Assembly: GCA_037349315.1 (NCBI GenBank)
Contig: JBAIAC010000054.1
Coordinates: forward strand, 4,402,001 to 4,466,000
Length of the DNA stretch: 64,000 nt
Direction: 5' to 3'
Origin: Chelydra serpentina
Lineage: Eukaryota; Chordata; Testudines; Chelydridae
The notes beneath the pieces are model-generated. The model saw only the letters and a list, made by a program, of their open reading frames with translations, was not told the origin of the DNA and made no database searches. Positions 13,145-25,000 of the stretch are shown here, in pieces; within the stretch, counting starts at the first letter, position 1, and each line of letters begins with the position of its first letter. The position numbers were made by a program, and so were the translations under genes.

Positions 13145-13212
13145 TATTGTGAGGTTGGACTAGATGACCTCCCGAGGTCCCTTCCAACCCTGAGATTCTA
13201 TGATTCTATGAC
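13145..13212 (+). repeat. CR1 3' tail inside the minisatellite flank
   Basis: GGTTGGACTAGATGACCTCC, the GAGGTCCCTTCC motif and ATTCTATGATTCTATG are diagnostic of the CR1 3' end. Confidence 0.85.
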
Positions 13213-13716
13213 ACGCTGCGGTGTTGGGGCTGTGTGGGGGAGGGGTTATTCTGAGATGTTACTTTGTCAGGGTATGTGTTTGTATCATTGTGAGATATTG
13301 CAGTGCCCGTTACTGCGAGCTGCTCTCTTGTGTTGTGGACGCTGCATTGTGGGTGTGCAGGGAGCTATTGTGAAATGCAGCAGTGGCGTGGACCATGTTG
13401 TTTCGTGCAAGATGCTGCAATGTCACTGTGTTTGCTGGTTATTACAGTGCTGCGTTTGGTAACCGCGTGGCCGGAGGGGGTTATTGTGGTGGGTGCTTCG
13501 GCGTAGACGTGAGTCTGCGGTTTTTTGAGTTGCTGCATTCTCACGCTGTGTGTTGATTAGTGTGAGAAAGGCAGAGTAGGGGCCCAGGTTAAAGTGCGAC
13601 GCCAGGCTGAGAACACGGTGTGTGTGTGATGGGGGGCACAGTGTAGGGGGTAGATGGGGTGGTGTTGAGAGATGTGAGGGTGGTAGCATGAGGTTCAGGC
13701 TGGATACAGTGTAAGT

Positions 13717-14126
13717 CAGTGGCTCTCAACCGTTCCAGACATTGTCCCCCTTTCATGAGTCTGATTTGTCTTGTGACCCCCAAGTTTCACCTCACTTAAA
13801 ATCTACTTGCTTACAAAATCAGACATAACAATACAAAAGTGTCCCAGCCACGCTATTGCTGAAACATTGCTGACTTTCTAATTTTTACCATAGAATTATA
13901 AAATAAATCCCCTGGGATATAAATATTGTACTTACCTTTTCAGTGTGTAGTATATGGAGCAGTATAAACCAGTCATTGTCTGTATGAAACTGTAGTTTGT
14001 TCTGACTTCGCCAGTGCTTTTTATGTAGCCTGTTGTAAAACCAGGCAAATCTCTAGATGTCGATGTACCCCTGGAAGATGGCTGCGTACCCCCGGGGGTA
14101 CACGTACCCTTAGATGAGCACCACTG
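13717..14126 (+). mobile_element. hAT-type MITE with 8-bp target duplication
   Basis: A 410-bp non-autonomous element. The left end is CAGTGGCTCTCAACC and the right end reads GAGCACCACTG, its inverted partner. The flanks are GTGTAAGT (13709-13716) and GTGTAAGG (14127-14134), an 8-bp duplication with one mismatch, as expected for hAT transposition. The interior is AT-rich and non-coding. It sits inside older minisatellite sequence. Confidence 0.85.
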
Positions 14127-14379
14127 GTGTAAGGTATTGGGGTTGGGGTGTTTAAGAGATGTTGGGCTGGGTACAGTGTTGGGGGTGCAGAGGTCTGTGA
14201 GGACCAGGCTGAGTATAGTGGGGAGGGGAGGAAAGGGGTTTTTTGAGATGCCTGACTGGGTGTGGAGTGGGGGGAGTTATGGTGTAGTGGGTGGGAGTGG
14301 GGATTACTGTGAGGTACTGGGCTGTCTATTGTGTGAGGAGGAGCAGTTCTTGTGAGGTGTAGAGCTGGGTAAGGTGTTG

Positions 14380-15235
14380 GGGGTTGGAAGGGGTTCTCGT
14401 GCCATGCTGGGCTGGGTACGGCGGGGGTCACAGGGGAGGGGTTACCGTGCCATGCTAGGCTGGGTACGGTGGGGGTCACGGGGGTGGGGTTCTCGTGCCA
14501 TGCTGGGCTGGGTATGGCGGAGGTCGCGGGGGAGGGGTTCTCGTGCCATGCTGGGCTGGATACGGCGGGGGTCACGGGGGAGGGGTTACCGTGCCCTGCT
14601 GGGCAGGGTACAGAGGGGATCCCGGGGGCGGGGTTTCCATGCCATGCTGGGCTGGGTACGGTGGGGGTCACGGGGGAGGGGTTACCGTGCCATGCTGGGC
14701 TGGGTACGGCGAGGGTCATGGGAGAGGGGTTCTCGTGCCATGCTGGGCTGGGTACGGCGGGGGTCACGGGGGAGGGGTTACCGTGCCATGCTGGGCTGGG
14801 TACGGCGAGGGTCACGGGGGAGGGGTTCTCGTGCCATGCTGGGCTGGGTACGGCGAGGGTCACAGGGGAGGGGTTACCGTGCCATGCTGGGCTGGGTACG
14901 GTGGGGGTCATGGGGGAGGGGTTCTCGTGCCATGCTAGGCTGGGTACAGCGGAGGGCACGGGGGAGGGGTTCTCGTGCCATGCTGGGCTGGGTACGGCGA
15001 GGGTCATGGGGGAGGGGTTACCGTGCCATGTTAGGCTGGGTACAGCGGGGGTCATGGGAGAGGGGTTCTCGTGCCATGCTGGGCTGGGTACGGCGGGGGT
15101 CACGGGGGAGGGGTTACCGTGCCCTGCTGGGCTGGGTACGGTGAGGGTCATGGGGGAGGGGTTACCGTGCCCTGCTGGGCTGGGTACGGTGGGGGTCACG
15201 GGGGAGGGGTTACCGTGCCCTGCTGGGCTGCATAG
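14380..15235 (+). repeat. Homogeneous 48-bp minisatellite (about 18 units)
   Basis: The unit is roughly GGGCTGGGTACGGCGGGGGT followed by CACGGGGGAGGGGTT, then TCTCGTGCCATGCT or ACCGTGCCATGCT. The two variants often alternate, giving a loose 96-bp higher-order period. Because 48 is divisible by 3 and the unit lacks stops in several frames, long open frames run through on both strands (up to about 390 codons). They have no start context, composition or splice support as genes. Confidence 0.9.
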
Positions 15236-15269
15236 AGTGTGGGGTGGGTGGTATTGTGAGGTTCCATGA

Positions 15270-15925
15270 GTAGGACCCTACCGAATTCATGGTCCATTTT
15301 GGTCAATTGCCCGGTCATGGATTTTGTAAATAATAAATGTCATGGTTTCAGCGATTTAAATCTGCAGTGTCACAGTGTTGTAGTGGTAGGGTCCTGACCC
15401 AAAAGGAGTTGTGGGGGGTTGCAAGGTTATTGTAGGGGTGGGGGGGTTGCGGTACTGCTACCCTGACTTTTGTGCTGCTGCTGGCGGCGGCGCTGCCTTC
15501 GGAGCTGGGCAGCTGGAGACTGGCGGTTGCTGGCCGTGAGCCGAGGTCCGAAGGCAGGACCACCGCCAGCAGCAGTGCAGAGGTAAGGATGGCCTGGGAT
15601 GGTATAACCACCCTTACTTCTGCGCTGCTGCTGGCGAGCTGCTGCCTTCAGAGCCGGGTGCCTGGCCACCAGCCGCCGCTCTCTGGCCACCAGCCGCCGC
15701 TCTGCGGCCACCCAGCTCTGAAGGCAGCAGAGCACCCATGGCCCCCCTAAAATAACCTTGTGACCCCCCCCCCCCCCGCAACTCCCTGTTAGGTCAGGAC
15801 CTCAATTTGAGAAATGCCGGGGTCCCCTGTGAAATCTGCGTAGTTTAGGGTAAAAACACCCAATAGACCAGATTTCACGGCCCGTGGCGCATTTTTCACG
15901 GCCGTGACTTTGGGAGGGCCCTATC
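15270..15925 (+). mobile_element. MITE with GGGCCCTA-type inverted ends
   Basis: The left end (TAGGACCCTACCGAATTCAT) and the right end (CCGTGACTTTGGGAGGGCCC) are inverted partners about 655 bp apart. The interior includes GC-rich, CAGCCGCCGCTCT-like repeated sequence and a C-run near 15760-15777. No transposase is visible. It sits at the right edge of the minisatellite field. Confidence 0.65.
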
Positions 15926-16031
15926 CCACGAGACGTCCCACCTGGGGTGGGTTGCTCGTGAGAAGTCCTGCTAAGCAGGCTGTGGCACCTGAGTCTGTGT
16001 CCTTACCTGGGCGCTCCTCGTGTCTGTGCAG

Positions 16032-19000
16032 TGTCCGAGAAGTGCGAATGCCCAGGCGTGCCAATCCAGGCAGCCCCTACAGCGATCGTCGCCACGCTGG
16101 CCTTTCTCAATGTGTGCGCCCTCACCATCCTGCTCCTGGCAGCAGCCTTCCTCCTGCGCCCGGCTAGGGGGCAAAGGTGAGTGACGGCTGCAGTAGTCGC
16201 GTCATCGACGCTAGGATGGCGCTGGTAACACCGTGTGCCCTACCTCCTCCCACTGGACGGTGCTGGACGCTGAACCCTGAGCGTGCCAGCACCTTGAAGT
16301 CCTTTGATAGGGCAAGTCCACTGGGTTCCTATTAACCATTCCAGTACTGGGCCTGGCTGAAAGGAAAGGGGCCAGTGACCCAGCGTCTTCCCCAGGTGTG
16401 TATTTCTGGGAATTAGCATCACCTCCCCGTGCAGCCCCTCTTTGCTAATGAGTATATTTTGTTTTTAAGGCTACCCGGCAAGGAAGCTAACAACCCCCCT
16501 GCTGTCCCGTAAGTCACGCAGAGACAGTGTTAATGGCAGTAAGTATGGCTGGAGCAGGGGAAGGAGAATCCTCTCTCTTCCCGGGAACTGTGATTTCGGG
16601 CCCTGGCTGCAGAGTCCGAGCTCGCACAGGCCGATGGAAAGGGAAGGTTCTTCTTCGAGTGGTTGCTCATATCTATTCCAGTTAGGTGTGTGCGCGCGCG
16701 CGTGCACGGACGTCGGAAACTTTTTCGCCTAGCAGCTACCCGTTGGGCCGGCTGGGGAGCCCCCTGGAGTGGCGCCGATATGGTGCCCTATATAGTACCC
16801 TGCCGGCCCGACCCCCCTCCAGTTCCTTCTTACCGCCCGTGACGGTCGTTGGAACAGTGGTCTCTTGTTCGCAAGTGCTCCACTACTCCCTAGCTATCCG
16901 TGTTAATAGTCATTGTAATTAGTGTTAATAGTTTTTCATTGTACAGTAATTAGTTAGATAGTTGTAGTAGTTAGTAGTTCTACGCTTTTCGCGGGCTCCT
17001 CCCGAGCCCTCCGGGCATAGGGCATGCCTTCTCACGGCTTCAAGTCGTGTGGTTCCTGCAATAGGCCCATGCCCACCGGGGACCCCCACGACGCTTGTCT
17101 TCGGTGTCTGGGTGAGTCCCACACAGCTGACAAGTGCAAGCTGTGTAAATCCTTCAAGCCCCGAACCAGGAAGGAGAGAGAAATCCGCCTGAGACAGTTA
17201 TTAATGGAGGCGGCACTCTGCCCCTCTCAAGGTGTGGGCTCCAGCGTCTCGGTGCGCAGCGCGCCTCCGGCTGCGGCACCGCGAAAAGACTCCCGCCCAC
17301 CTCGGGGCCGGGCGGCGTCGGGGACCCGGGGCCGCTCTCGGCACAGCTCCTTTTCCCCATCGGGACGGAAAGAGCTTCCCAAGTCTTCGGACGCTGGTGC
17401 GGTACCGACCTCCGCCGCGCCGGAACAGATAGATGTCAGCCCGCGCCCACAGGCACCACCGTGTCTTGAGGTCGTGATGGCACCCTCGACACCGGACACC
17501 TTCGAGGCTGCCAGGGGGCTCATTGAGATGACGGCGTCCCCCGTGCCTGCACCGACCCCGGCATGACCCCCTGTCATCTCTAGGGGCAAGCTGGCGCTTC
17601 TTGGACCGTCGGCTCACCTACAGCCTCCTACACGCCGCTCGGAGTCCCGGTGTCGTTCGGAGTCCTGGCACCGTGCGGTGTACCGGTCTGACTCACGACG
17701 CCGGTCCGACTCGCGGCGCCGGACTCGCAGCCCGGACCCTCGGAGCCGATCACGCTCGAGGTCGTCCTCGTTTGCTAGATCCTGGTCCCGCTCGGTGTCC
17801 AGGATGAGCGCGACGCCATCCCAGCACCGCTCTCCACCTCCGGCTCGACCTGCTGCGGAGACACCACGCTGGAGTCCGCCTCGACGCTGGGAGTCGCCGC
17901 ACCGTCGGGACTCACCGCGCCAAGGAACATCCCCTCGACGCCAAGCCTCGCTGCAACGTGAGCTCTCACCCAGGCGTCGAGACATGCCGTACCGAGAATC
18001 CCCACCACGCCAGGACTCTCCACGACATTCGAGGGATTCATCTCGTCGCCGTGCATCCCCACGGCACCGCGATGCCCCATCGAGGTATCGGGACTCACCG
18101 CGCCGGCAAGAGTCCCCACGGCACCGGGACTCACCGCGCCAAGGAGCTTCTCCACAGCACCGATCCCCAACGCGACACCGTGAGTCACCACGTCGCGCGG
18201 CATCGCAACGGTCCCAATCCCCACGGTCCCGATCCCCACGGTCCCGATCTCCACCCCGGCACCGTGAGTCACCCCGGCACCGTGAGTCTCCACGCCAAGT
18301 GACGTCTCCACGGCCCCGATCTCCACCCCGGCACCGTGAGTCACCCTGGCACCGTGAGTCTCCACGCCAAGTGACGTCTCCACGGCACCGATCTCCACCA
18401 TGGCACCGTGAGTCCCCACGTCATAGGGATGACAGAGTTCACTATCGTTCTCGGTCCCGCTCGAGGTCACGTGACTCGCGCACCTCCCGCTTCAGACCAT
18501 CCAGGGACCATCCTACTTCATGCACCGCCCCACCCTGGCCATCCAGAGACCAATCGTCGGCCAGTTCAGGTGGACCGTCTAAGACGCCTGAGGGGATCCA
18601 GGTAGCTCCAGTGCAAGACTCGGGGTCATCGGGTTGGCAGCCCCAGTGGCCATTCTGGACACCCTGGGCATATCATCAGGCCCAGGGTGCACCACTGCCT
18701 ACCTATCCAGTGGTGCGTACACACCCTCCGGTGGCCACCGTCAGCCGCCCACCTGTGGACCAAGCTACTTATGGAGACCCTGCACCGGTGCCAGAGGAGG
18801 CGCCTGCCTCTACCCAACAGGTTTCCCCAGCTGTTCAACAGGATACCCTGCCAGACCCACCCCTTCCTCTCTCAACCTCTTCATCATCCCCCGATGAAAC
18901 AGTGGCGGGCACATCATCTGCTTCGCCCCCACCTATGGATTTTAAGGTCCTGCAGGAGCTACTCTGGAGGGTGGCTCTCAGCATGAACCTTCCCATAGAG

Positions 19001-22000
19001 GAGGTTGTGGAGGAACAGGATGACCCGATGGTGGATGAGGTCTTGAAGCCAGAAGGTCCTTCCAGGGTAGCATTGCCAATGAATAAGACCATCCGCGGCA
19101 ATGCTACTGCACTCTGGCAAACCCCTTCCTCTATCCCTCCAACAGCTAGAGGAGTAGAGAGGAAATACTTTGTGCCGAACAAGGGGTTCGAGTACCTCTT
19201 TACCCACCCCATGCCTTGCTCCTTAGTGGTGGATGCGGTTAACGCAAAGGAGAGGCATGGTCAGCAAGGTCCCGCCCCTAAGTCCAAGGACTCTAAATGT
19301 CTAGACCTTTTTGGCAGGAAAACATACTCTACTGCGGGCCTGTCACTCCGAATCGCCAACCAACTGGCGATTCTCAGCAGGTATGCCCATAACTCCTGGT
19401 CAGCGGTTGCGAAGTTTCAAGACCAACTTCCCCCTGAGTCCAAGACAGAGCTCAAAGCCATGGTTGACGAGGGCAAGTTGGTGAGCCGCACCTCCCTGCA
19501 AGGCGCCCTAGACTCTGCAGATGCGGCAGCCAGGACATTAGCAACGGGGATTTCCATGCGGCGGAGTGCCTGGCTCCAGTCTTCTGGGCTACCAGCTGAG
19601 GTCCAGAATACAATTCAGGATTTACTTTTCGATGGTAAAGGCCTCTTTGCGGACCAGACTGACTCCCGGCTGCATAACCTCAAGGACACTAGAAACACCA
19701 TCAAGTCCTTGGGGATGCACACCGTGGCCACAGTCAGGAAACCATTTAAACCTCCGCATTTTCAGCAGCGGTTCTTCCCACCCAGACCCAGGCAGGACTT
19801 CTCTCGGCGGAGAACCAGCTTTACTCGATGCAAGCCTTCCCGCCCCCCTCAGGGTCAAAACAGAGGTCAGCAAAAGACATCACAGGGCGCGAAGCGCCCA
19901 TTTTGATGGGACTTTCGGGGACGGCTTACTACCACCACACAGTCCAGCCTCTCTACCCTTCCTGGATCATCTGTCCTGATTCTACCATGCCTGGTCCCGT
20001 ATTACATCAGACCGGTGGGTCCTACGGACGGTAGAGGCGGGATATGCTATCCACTTCCACTCTACCCCTCCTTCCCACCCTCCCTCTCCATCCCTCTTCA
20101 GGGACCCTTCTCACGAGCAACTCCTCTATCGAGAGGTACAAGCGCTCCTCGAACTAGGAGCTGTGGAGGAGGTGCCTCACGAATTCAGGGGCAAGGGTTT
20201 CTACTCCCGCTACTTCCTTGTCCCCAAGGCCAAGGGGGGTCTATGACCCATTCTGGACCAAAGGACCCTCAACAAGTACATTGTCAACCTGAAGTTCCGC
20301 ATGGTCTCCCTGGCCACCATCATCCCCTCTCTGGACCCCGGGGACTGGTTTGCCGCCCCTCGATATGAAAGATGCCTATTTCCACATCTCTATCTCACCG
20401 GCCCACAGACGTTTCCTCCGGTTCGTCGTGTGCCAAACACACTACCAATTTACAGCACTACCTTTCGGCCTCTGTACGGCCCCACGTGTCTTCACGAAAT
20501 GTATGGCAGTGGTGGCCGCATTTCTTCGTCGCCAACACGTGCACGTCTTTCCGTACCTCGACGACTGGCTACTTCGAGGCCAGTCATACCAACAGGTGCA
20601 AGCCCACGTACAGACGGTCATGGATACCTTTTTCTCATCTAGGTATCATCGTGAACACCTCCAAATCGGTACTGACTCCCACTCAGTCCATCCAATTCAT
20701 CGGAGCGATCCTCGATGCAACCAGAGCGCGGGCGTTCCTCCCAGAGGCCCGCCGTCTCACCATAGTGGACTTGATCACCACGCTCCGCCAGTTTCCCACC
20801 ACTACCGCGAGACAATGCCTCAAGTTGCTGGGCCATATGGCGTCCTGCACGTACGTGGTCCAGCATGCCAGATTACGACTTCGTCCCCTGCAGGCCTGGC
20901 TGGCTTCAGTCTACCGACCAATCCGAGACGACTTGGACATGGTCGTCACAGTCCCGGCTCACACGCTGGACTCCCTGCAGTGGTGGCTAGACCCACAGAC
21001 ATTAGGCGAAGGAGTCCCTTTTCAACCTCTCCTTCCTTCCCTGACTCTAGTGACCGACGCATCAGCGCTAGGTTGGGGCGCCCATCTCGGTCAGTTAACA
21101 ACGCAGGGCATGTGGCAGCAGCACGAGCTCGATCTCCACATCAACATCAAGGAGCTCAGGGCGATTCGTCTGGCGTGCCAAGCTTTCCTGCCTCACCTAC
21201 AGGACCGCTGCGTGGAGGTCCTGATGGACAACACAACGGCCACGTACGACCTAAACAAGCAAGGCGGAGCTCGGTCGTCACCACTGTGCCGCGAAGCCCT
21301 TCTCCTGTGGGACCTTTGCCTGGCCCACTCTGTCTCTCTCCAGGCGTCTTACCTCCCTGGAGTCCAGAATGTCTTGGCAGACCAACTGAGCAGACGCTTC
21401 CTGGTCCACGAATGGTCCATTCGCCCAGACGTGATACACTCCATTTTCCGCACCTGGGGCTTTCCCCAGCTCGACCTGTTTGCATCCAGAACCAACAAGA
21501 AGTGCCCGGCCTTTTGCTCCTTCAGAGGCCACGGCTCGGGCTCCCTTGCGGACGCCTCCACGACCTCGTGGTCGCATCGCCTGCTCTACGTGTTCCTGCC
21601 TTTCCCGCTAATCCACAAGGTCATCCTCAAGATTCGCAGGGACAAGGCGGACGTCATACTGGTAGCCCCTGCCTGGGCGCGGCAGTGCTGGTACCCGACC
21701 CTGATGGACCTGTCAATACAGCCCCCCATTCCTCTCCCGATCAGCCACGACCTCATCTCTCAAGATCACGGTCGCCTTCTCCATCCAGACCTTCACTCCT
21801 TGCATCTAACAGCATGGAGAATTCATGGCTGAACCGGTCAGAGATGGCCTGCTCGGATCCGGTGAGACGTGTACTCCTTGAGAGCCGTAAGCCTTCTACA
21901 AGGCTCACGTACGAGGCAAAGTGGAAAAGATTCTCCGCCTGGTGTACCCAACGACACATATCTCCACACCTTGCCCCCGTACCGGCTATTTTGGATTACG

Positions 22001-25000
22001 TGCTACACCTCAAAGACAACCGTCTTGCACTTGGTTCCCTCAAGGTTCATCTTGCTGCCATTTCGGCTTTCCATACAGGAGCAGAGGGCCACTCAATATT
22101 CACGCACCCCATGGTGCGTCGTTTCCTCAAGGGCCTGGAAAAGGTGCACCCCTCAGTGAAGTCGCCTGTTCCGGCATGGGACCTCAACCTCATCCTCTCT
22201 CGACTCACAGGCCCGCCATTTGAGCCATTGGCCTCCTGCTCCCTTCTCTATCTTTCATGGAAGGTCGCCTTTCTCGTGGCTATCACATCAGCCAGAAGGG
22301 TATCCGAACTGAAGGCTCTCCTGTGCGACCCTCCGTATACCATCTTTCATAAGGACAAGGTCCAGCTTCGTCCTCACCCGTCCTTCCTTCCGAAGGTGGT
22401 CTCGCGCTTTCATATGTCACAGGACATCTTCCTGCCTGTCTTCTTTCCCAAGCCGCATGCCAACTCTAAAGAGCAATGGCTGCACTCGCTAGATGTCAGG
22501 AGAGCGCTCGCCTTCTACATAGAACGCACAAAGCCGTTCCGTAAGACCTCTCAGCTCTTCGTCGCAGTCGCAGAACGTGTCAAGGGAGCACCGGTCTCTT
22601 CGCAGCGTATATCATCATGGATAACAGCCTGCATCCGTCCCTGCTACGACCTCGCAAAGGTACCTCCGCCACTTGTCACGGCCCATTCTACCAGGGCGCA
22701 GGCTTCCTCTGCGGCTTTCCTGGCGAACATTCCTCTTCAGGAGATCTGCAGGGCCGCAACCTGGGCATCGGTGCACACCTTTACGTCGCACTACGCCATT
22801 ACCCGTCACTCCCGTGATGATGCTGCCTTTGGTAGGGCTATCCTTCAAGCTGATTTACCGTAACTCCGAACCCGCCTCCAAGGTAAGGCTTGGGATTCAC
22901 CTAACTGGAATAGATATGAGCAACCACTCGAAGAAGAAGAAAAGGTTACTCACCTTTGTAACCGGTGTTCTTCGAGATGTGTTGCTCATATCTATTCCAC
23001 ACCCACCCTCCTTCCCCACTGTCGGAGTAGCCGGCAAGAAGGAACTGGAGGGGGGTCAGGCCGGCAGGGTACTATATAGGGCACCATATCGGCGCCACTC
23101 CAGGGGGCTCCCCAGCCGGCCCAACGGGTAGCTGCTAGGGGAAAAAGTTTCCGACGTCCATGCACGCGCGTGCGCACACACCTAACTGGAATAGATATGA
23201 GCAACACATCTCGAAGAACACCGGTTACAAAGGTGAGTAACCTTTTCTTCTCTCTGCACAGAGCATTGCTAGAGCACTGGGCACTGGCTGCCGGAAAGGG
23301 ACTGACTTCATACAATCAGACTGCAGGCAGTAGAGAGCTTTAGCTTGCAATCTCAGGTCAGCGCCAAGCGCCTGTGGTGTTCAGTGTACAATAAATACCT
23401 CCAACAGGCAGAGAGGAAAGACCAGCCGGTCACAACCTTGTCCCTCTCCTGGGGGCCAGGCTAGGATTATCCCCTGCAGGACACTTGCTGGTGGATTGTT
23501 TCAAACCCCAAGCAATGAAGTTTCTCCGGAGAGGTTATTCCCTGTCGGGAAGTTCTTCCCAAGTTTACATTTTCTTGCTTAGTTCTAGCCCATTCCTCCT
23601 AATTAGCACCTCTTGGGCCCCCAACAATTTCCCCATCACCACCTCTGGGGTTCACACCTTTCCGGTGTTTCTTACTCCCCCTTTAGGCTGTGTCTACACT
23701 ACAGCTTATGTCAGCGTAACTTATGTCACTCAAGGGGGGGGAATAAACCACCCTCCTGAGCAACATAAGTTACCCTGACGCAAGCGCCGAATGGGAGAGC
23801 GTCTGCTGCCAACAGCTACTGCCACTCGCGGGGCCTGGAGTAGTGAAGCCGATGCCATCGCCTTAGAGCAGCTACATTAGAGAGCTTCCCTAGTCATTGC
23901 TTAGCAGCATCATTTACTTGTAGTCTTTTCCCAGAACTGAGTCCCTGCAGTACCGTGCCCTGTGGTGTTTCACATCCTGGGAGAGCGTTCAGTCAGTTCC
24001 GTTATCGCAGCTCACAGAGGCCGGGCTGCTGCTCTGTTTGGGACAGGGCTGTGGGCTTGGGGGTAGGCTGGGATACGTTGCATCGTTGCTTATGGGGTTC
24101 TCTATAGGGCTGCTGAGCCAAATCCCCCTTTACCCCAGGATCGGGGAGAAGGAATAGGTTTGGGGCTGACACTGTCTCCCCGTCCATTGTAATCTGCAGC
24201 ACCCTGGCTGGCTTTTCGGTATACGGGGGTTCTGGGCGGGTGGAAAGAGGGGTTTGGGGGCTGGTGTTGCTGACACTGAATACTGCCGCTCCTTTTCTCC
24301 ACCAAGGACCCCTCACTCTCTGAGCCACCTGCTTCTGCTCCAGCGAATTGAGGGGCTGTGACTAATTCTCCCCTGGGGACACCAGCAGAAATGTCTGTTT
24401 GTCTCTAGAAGTAGGTGCAGTTGGGGTAGTTTTGGGGCCTTTTGAATTTTCTGTCTGGTTTTTGTTTGGTTTCTCTTCAGATGTTTTGAATAGTAGGAAG
24501 CCTTTTAATTTGGGCACTGTCTGGAATTTGTCCGTGTCAGGTCTACTTTTCGCTGCTGACCGATATCTTTCTAATAACTGTCTGTCTGCCGTGCACTTGG
24601 CAGAGAGATTTGGTGCAGTGGGGAGATGGTTTTAAACGGTTGCTTTTAGTGTACAATACTTTTTGAGCTGCTATTCACGTTCTAACTGAAAGTTGATGTG
24701 CCATGCATAGAAACCTGACTGACGTATTGGGCCGGGAGCACACGCAATCCTGATGGATGCATGGAGTGGACTGAGTGCACATAAAACGTTCTCCGTCAGG
24801 TGCTACGCTTTCTGTGAGATCTTATTCTATAGCAGACCGTCGCTTGTGTACAGCTGCTGAAAGAAAAAAGGAGCTGGATTTTTACCGTCTCCATGCCCAA
24901 ATCACAGCCTCAAATATGCATTAAAAACCATAGGCAATTAATACACCAAAGCGTTATTGTGAAAGAGTTAAGTGTTACTGCACATGCAACATGCCTGAAC

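Larger units (their letters stand above)
13050..14370 (+). repeat. Degenerate flank of a minisatellite field
   Basis: Loose repeats of a unit resembling GGGGTTATTGTGAGATGCTG with CAGTGTCAGGGTGTG run through this interval. They share their consensus with the sharp 48-bp array that follows. The flank is interrupted by a CR1 tail (13145-13212) and by a hAT-type MITE (13717-14126). Unit boundaries are irregular, so the copy number cannot be read off. Confidence 0.6.
16648..23250 (+). mobile_element. Near-complete DIRS-type tyrosine-recombinase retrotransposon
   Basis: About 6.6 kb. The ends are long inverted repeats (about 16648-16832 and 23033-23250), both containing the CATATCTATTCC motif and the TATATAG box region. 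Just inside the right end is an internal complementary region (about 22899-23000). Its first half mirrors the extreme left end and its second half mirrors the extreme right end, the hallmark of DIRS elements that replicate through a circle. Between them lie gag, reverse transcriptase/RNase H and tyrosine recombinase, in that order. No LTR, integrase or aspartic protease is present. It sits in the intron between exons 16470-16508 and 26712-26765 of the three-tyrosine gene, in the same orientation. Confidence 0.9.

Noticed and set aside
14021..15199. 392-codon minus-strand open frame and 256/266-codon plus-strand frames
   Set aside because: They are stop-free readings of a 48-bp tandem repeat whose length is a multiple of three, with no start context, splice or domain support.
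17201..18470. Minus-strand open frames opposite DIRS gag
   Set aside because: They are antisense shadows of the arginine/serine-rich gag and have no domain of their own.
20350..21813. Upstream part of the long open frame that ends in the recombinase
   Set aside because: After the RT motifs end near 20625 this frame is an antiphase shadow of RT/RNase H; only 21814-22863 encodes the recombinase.
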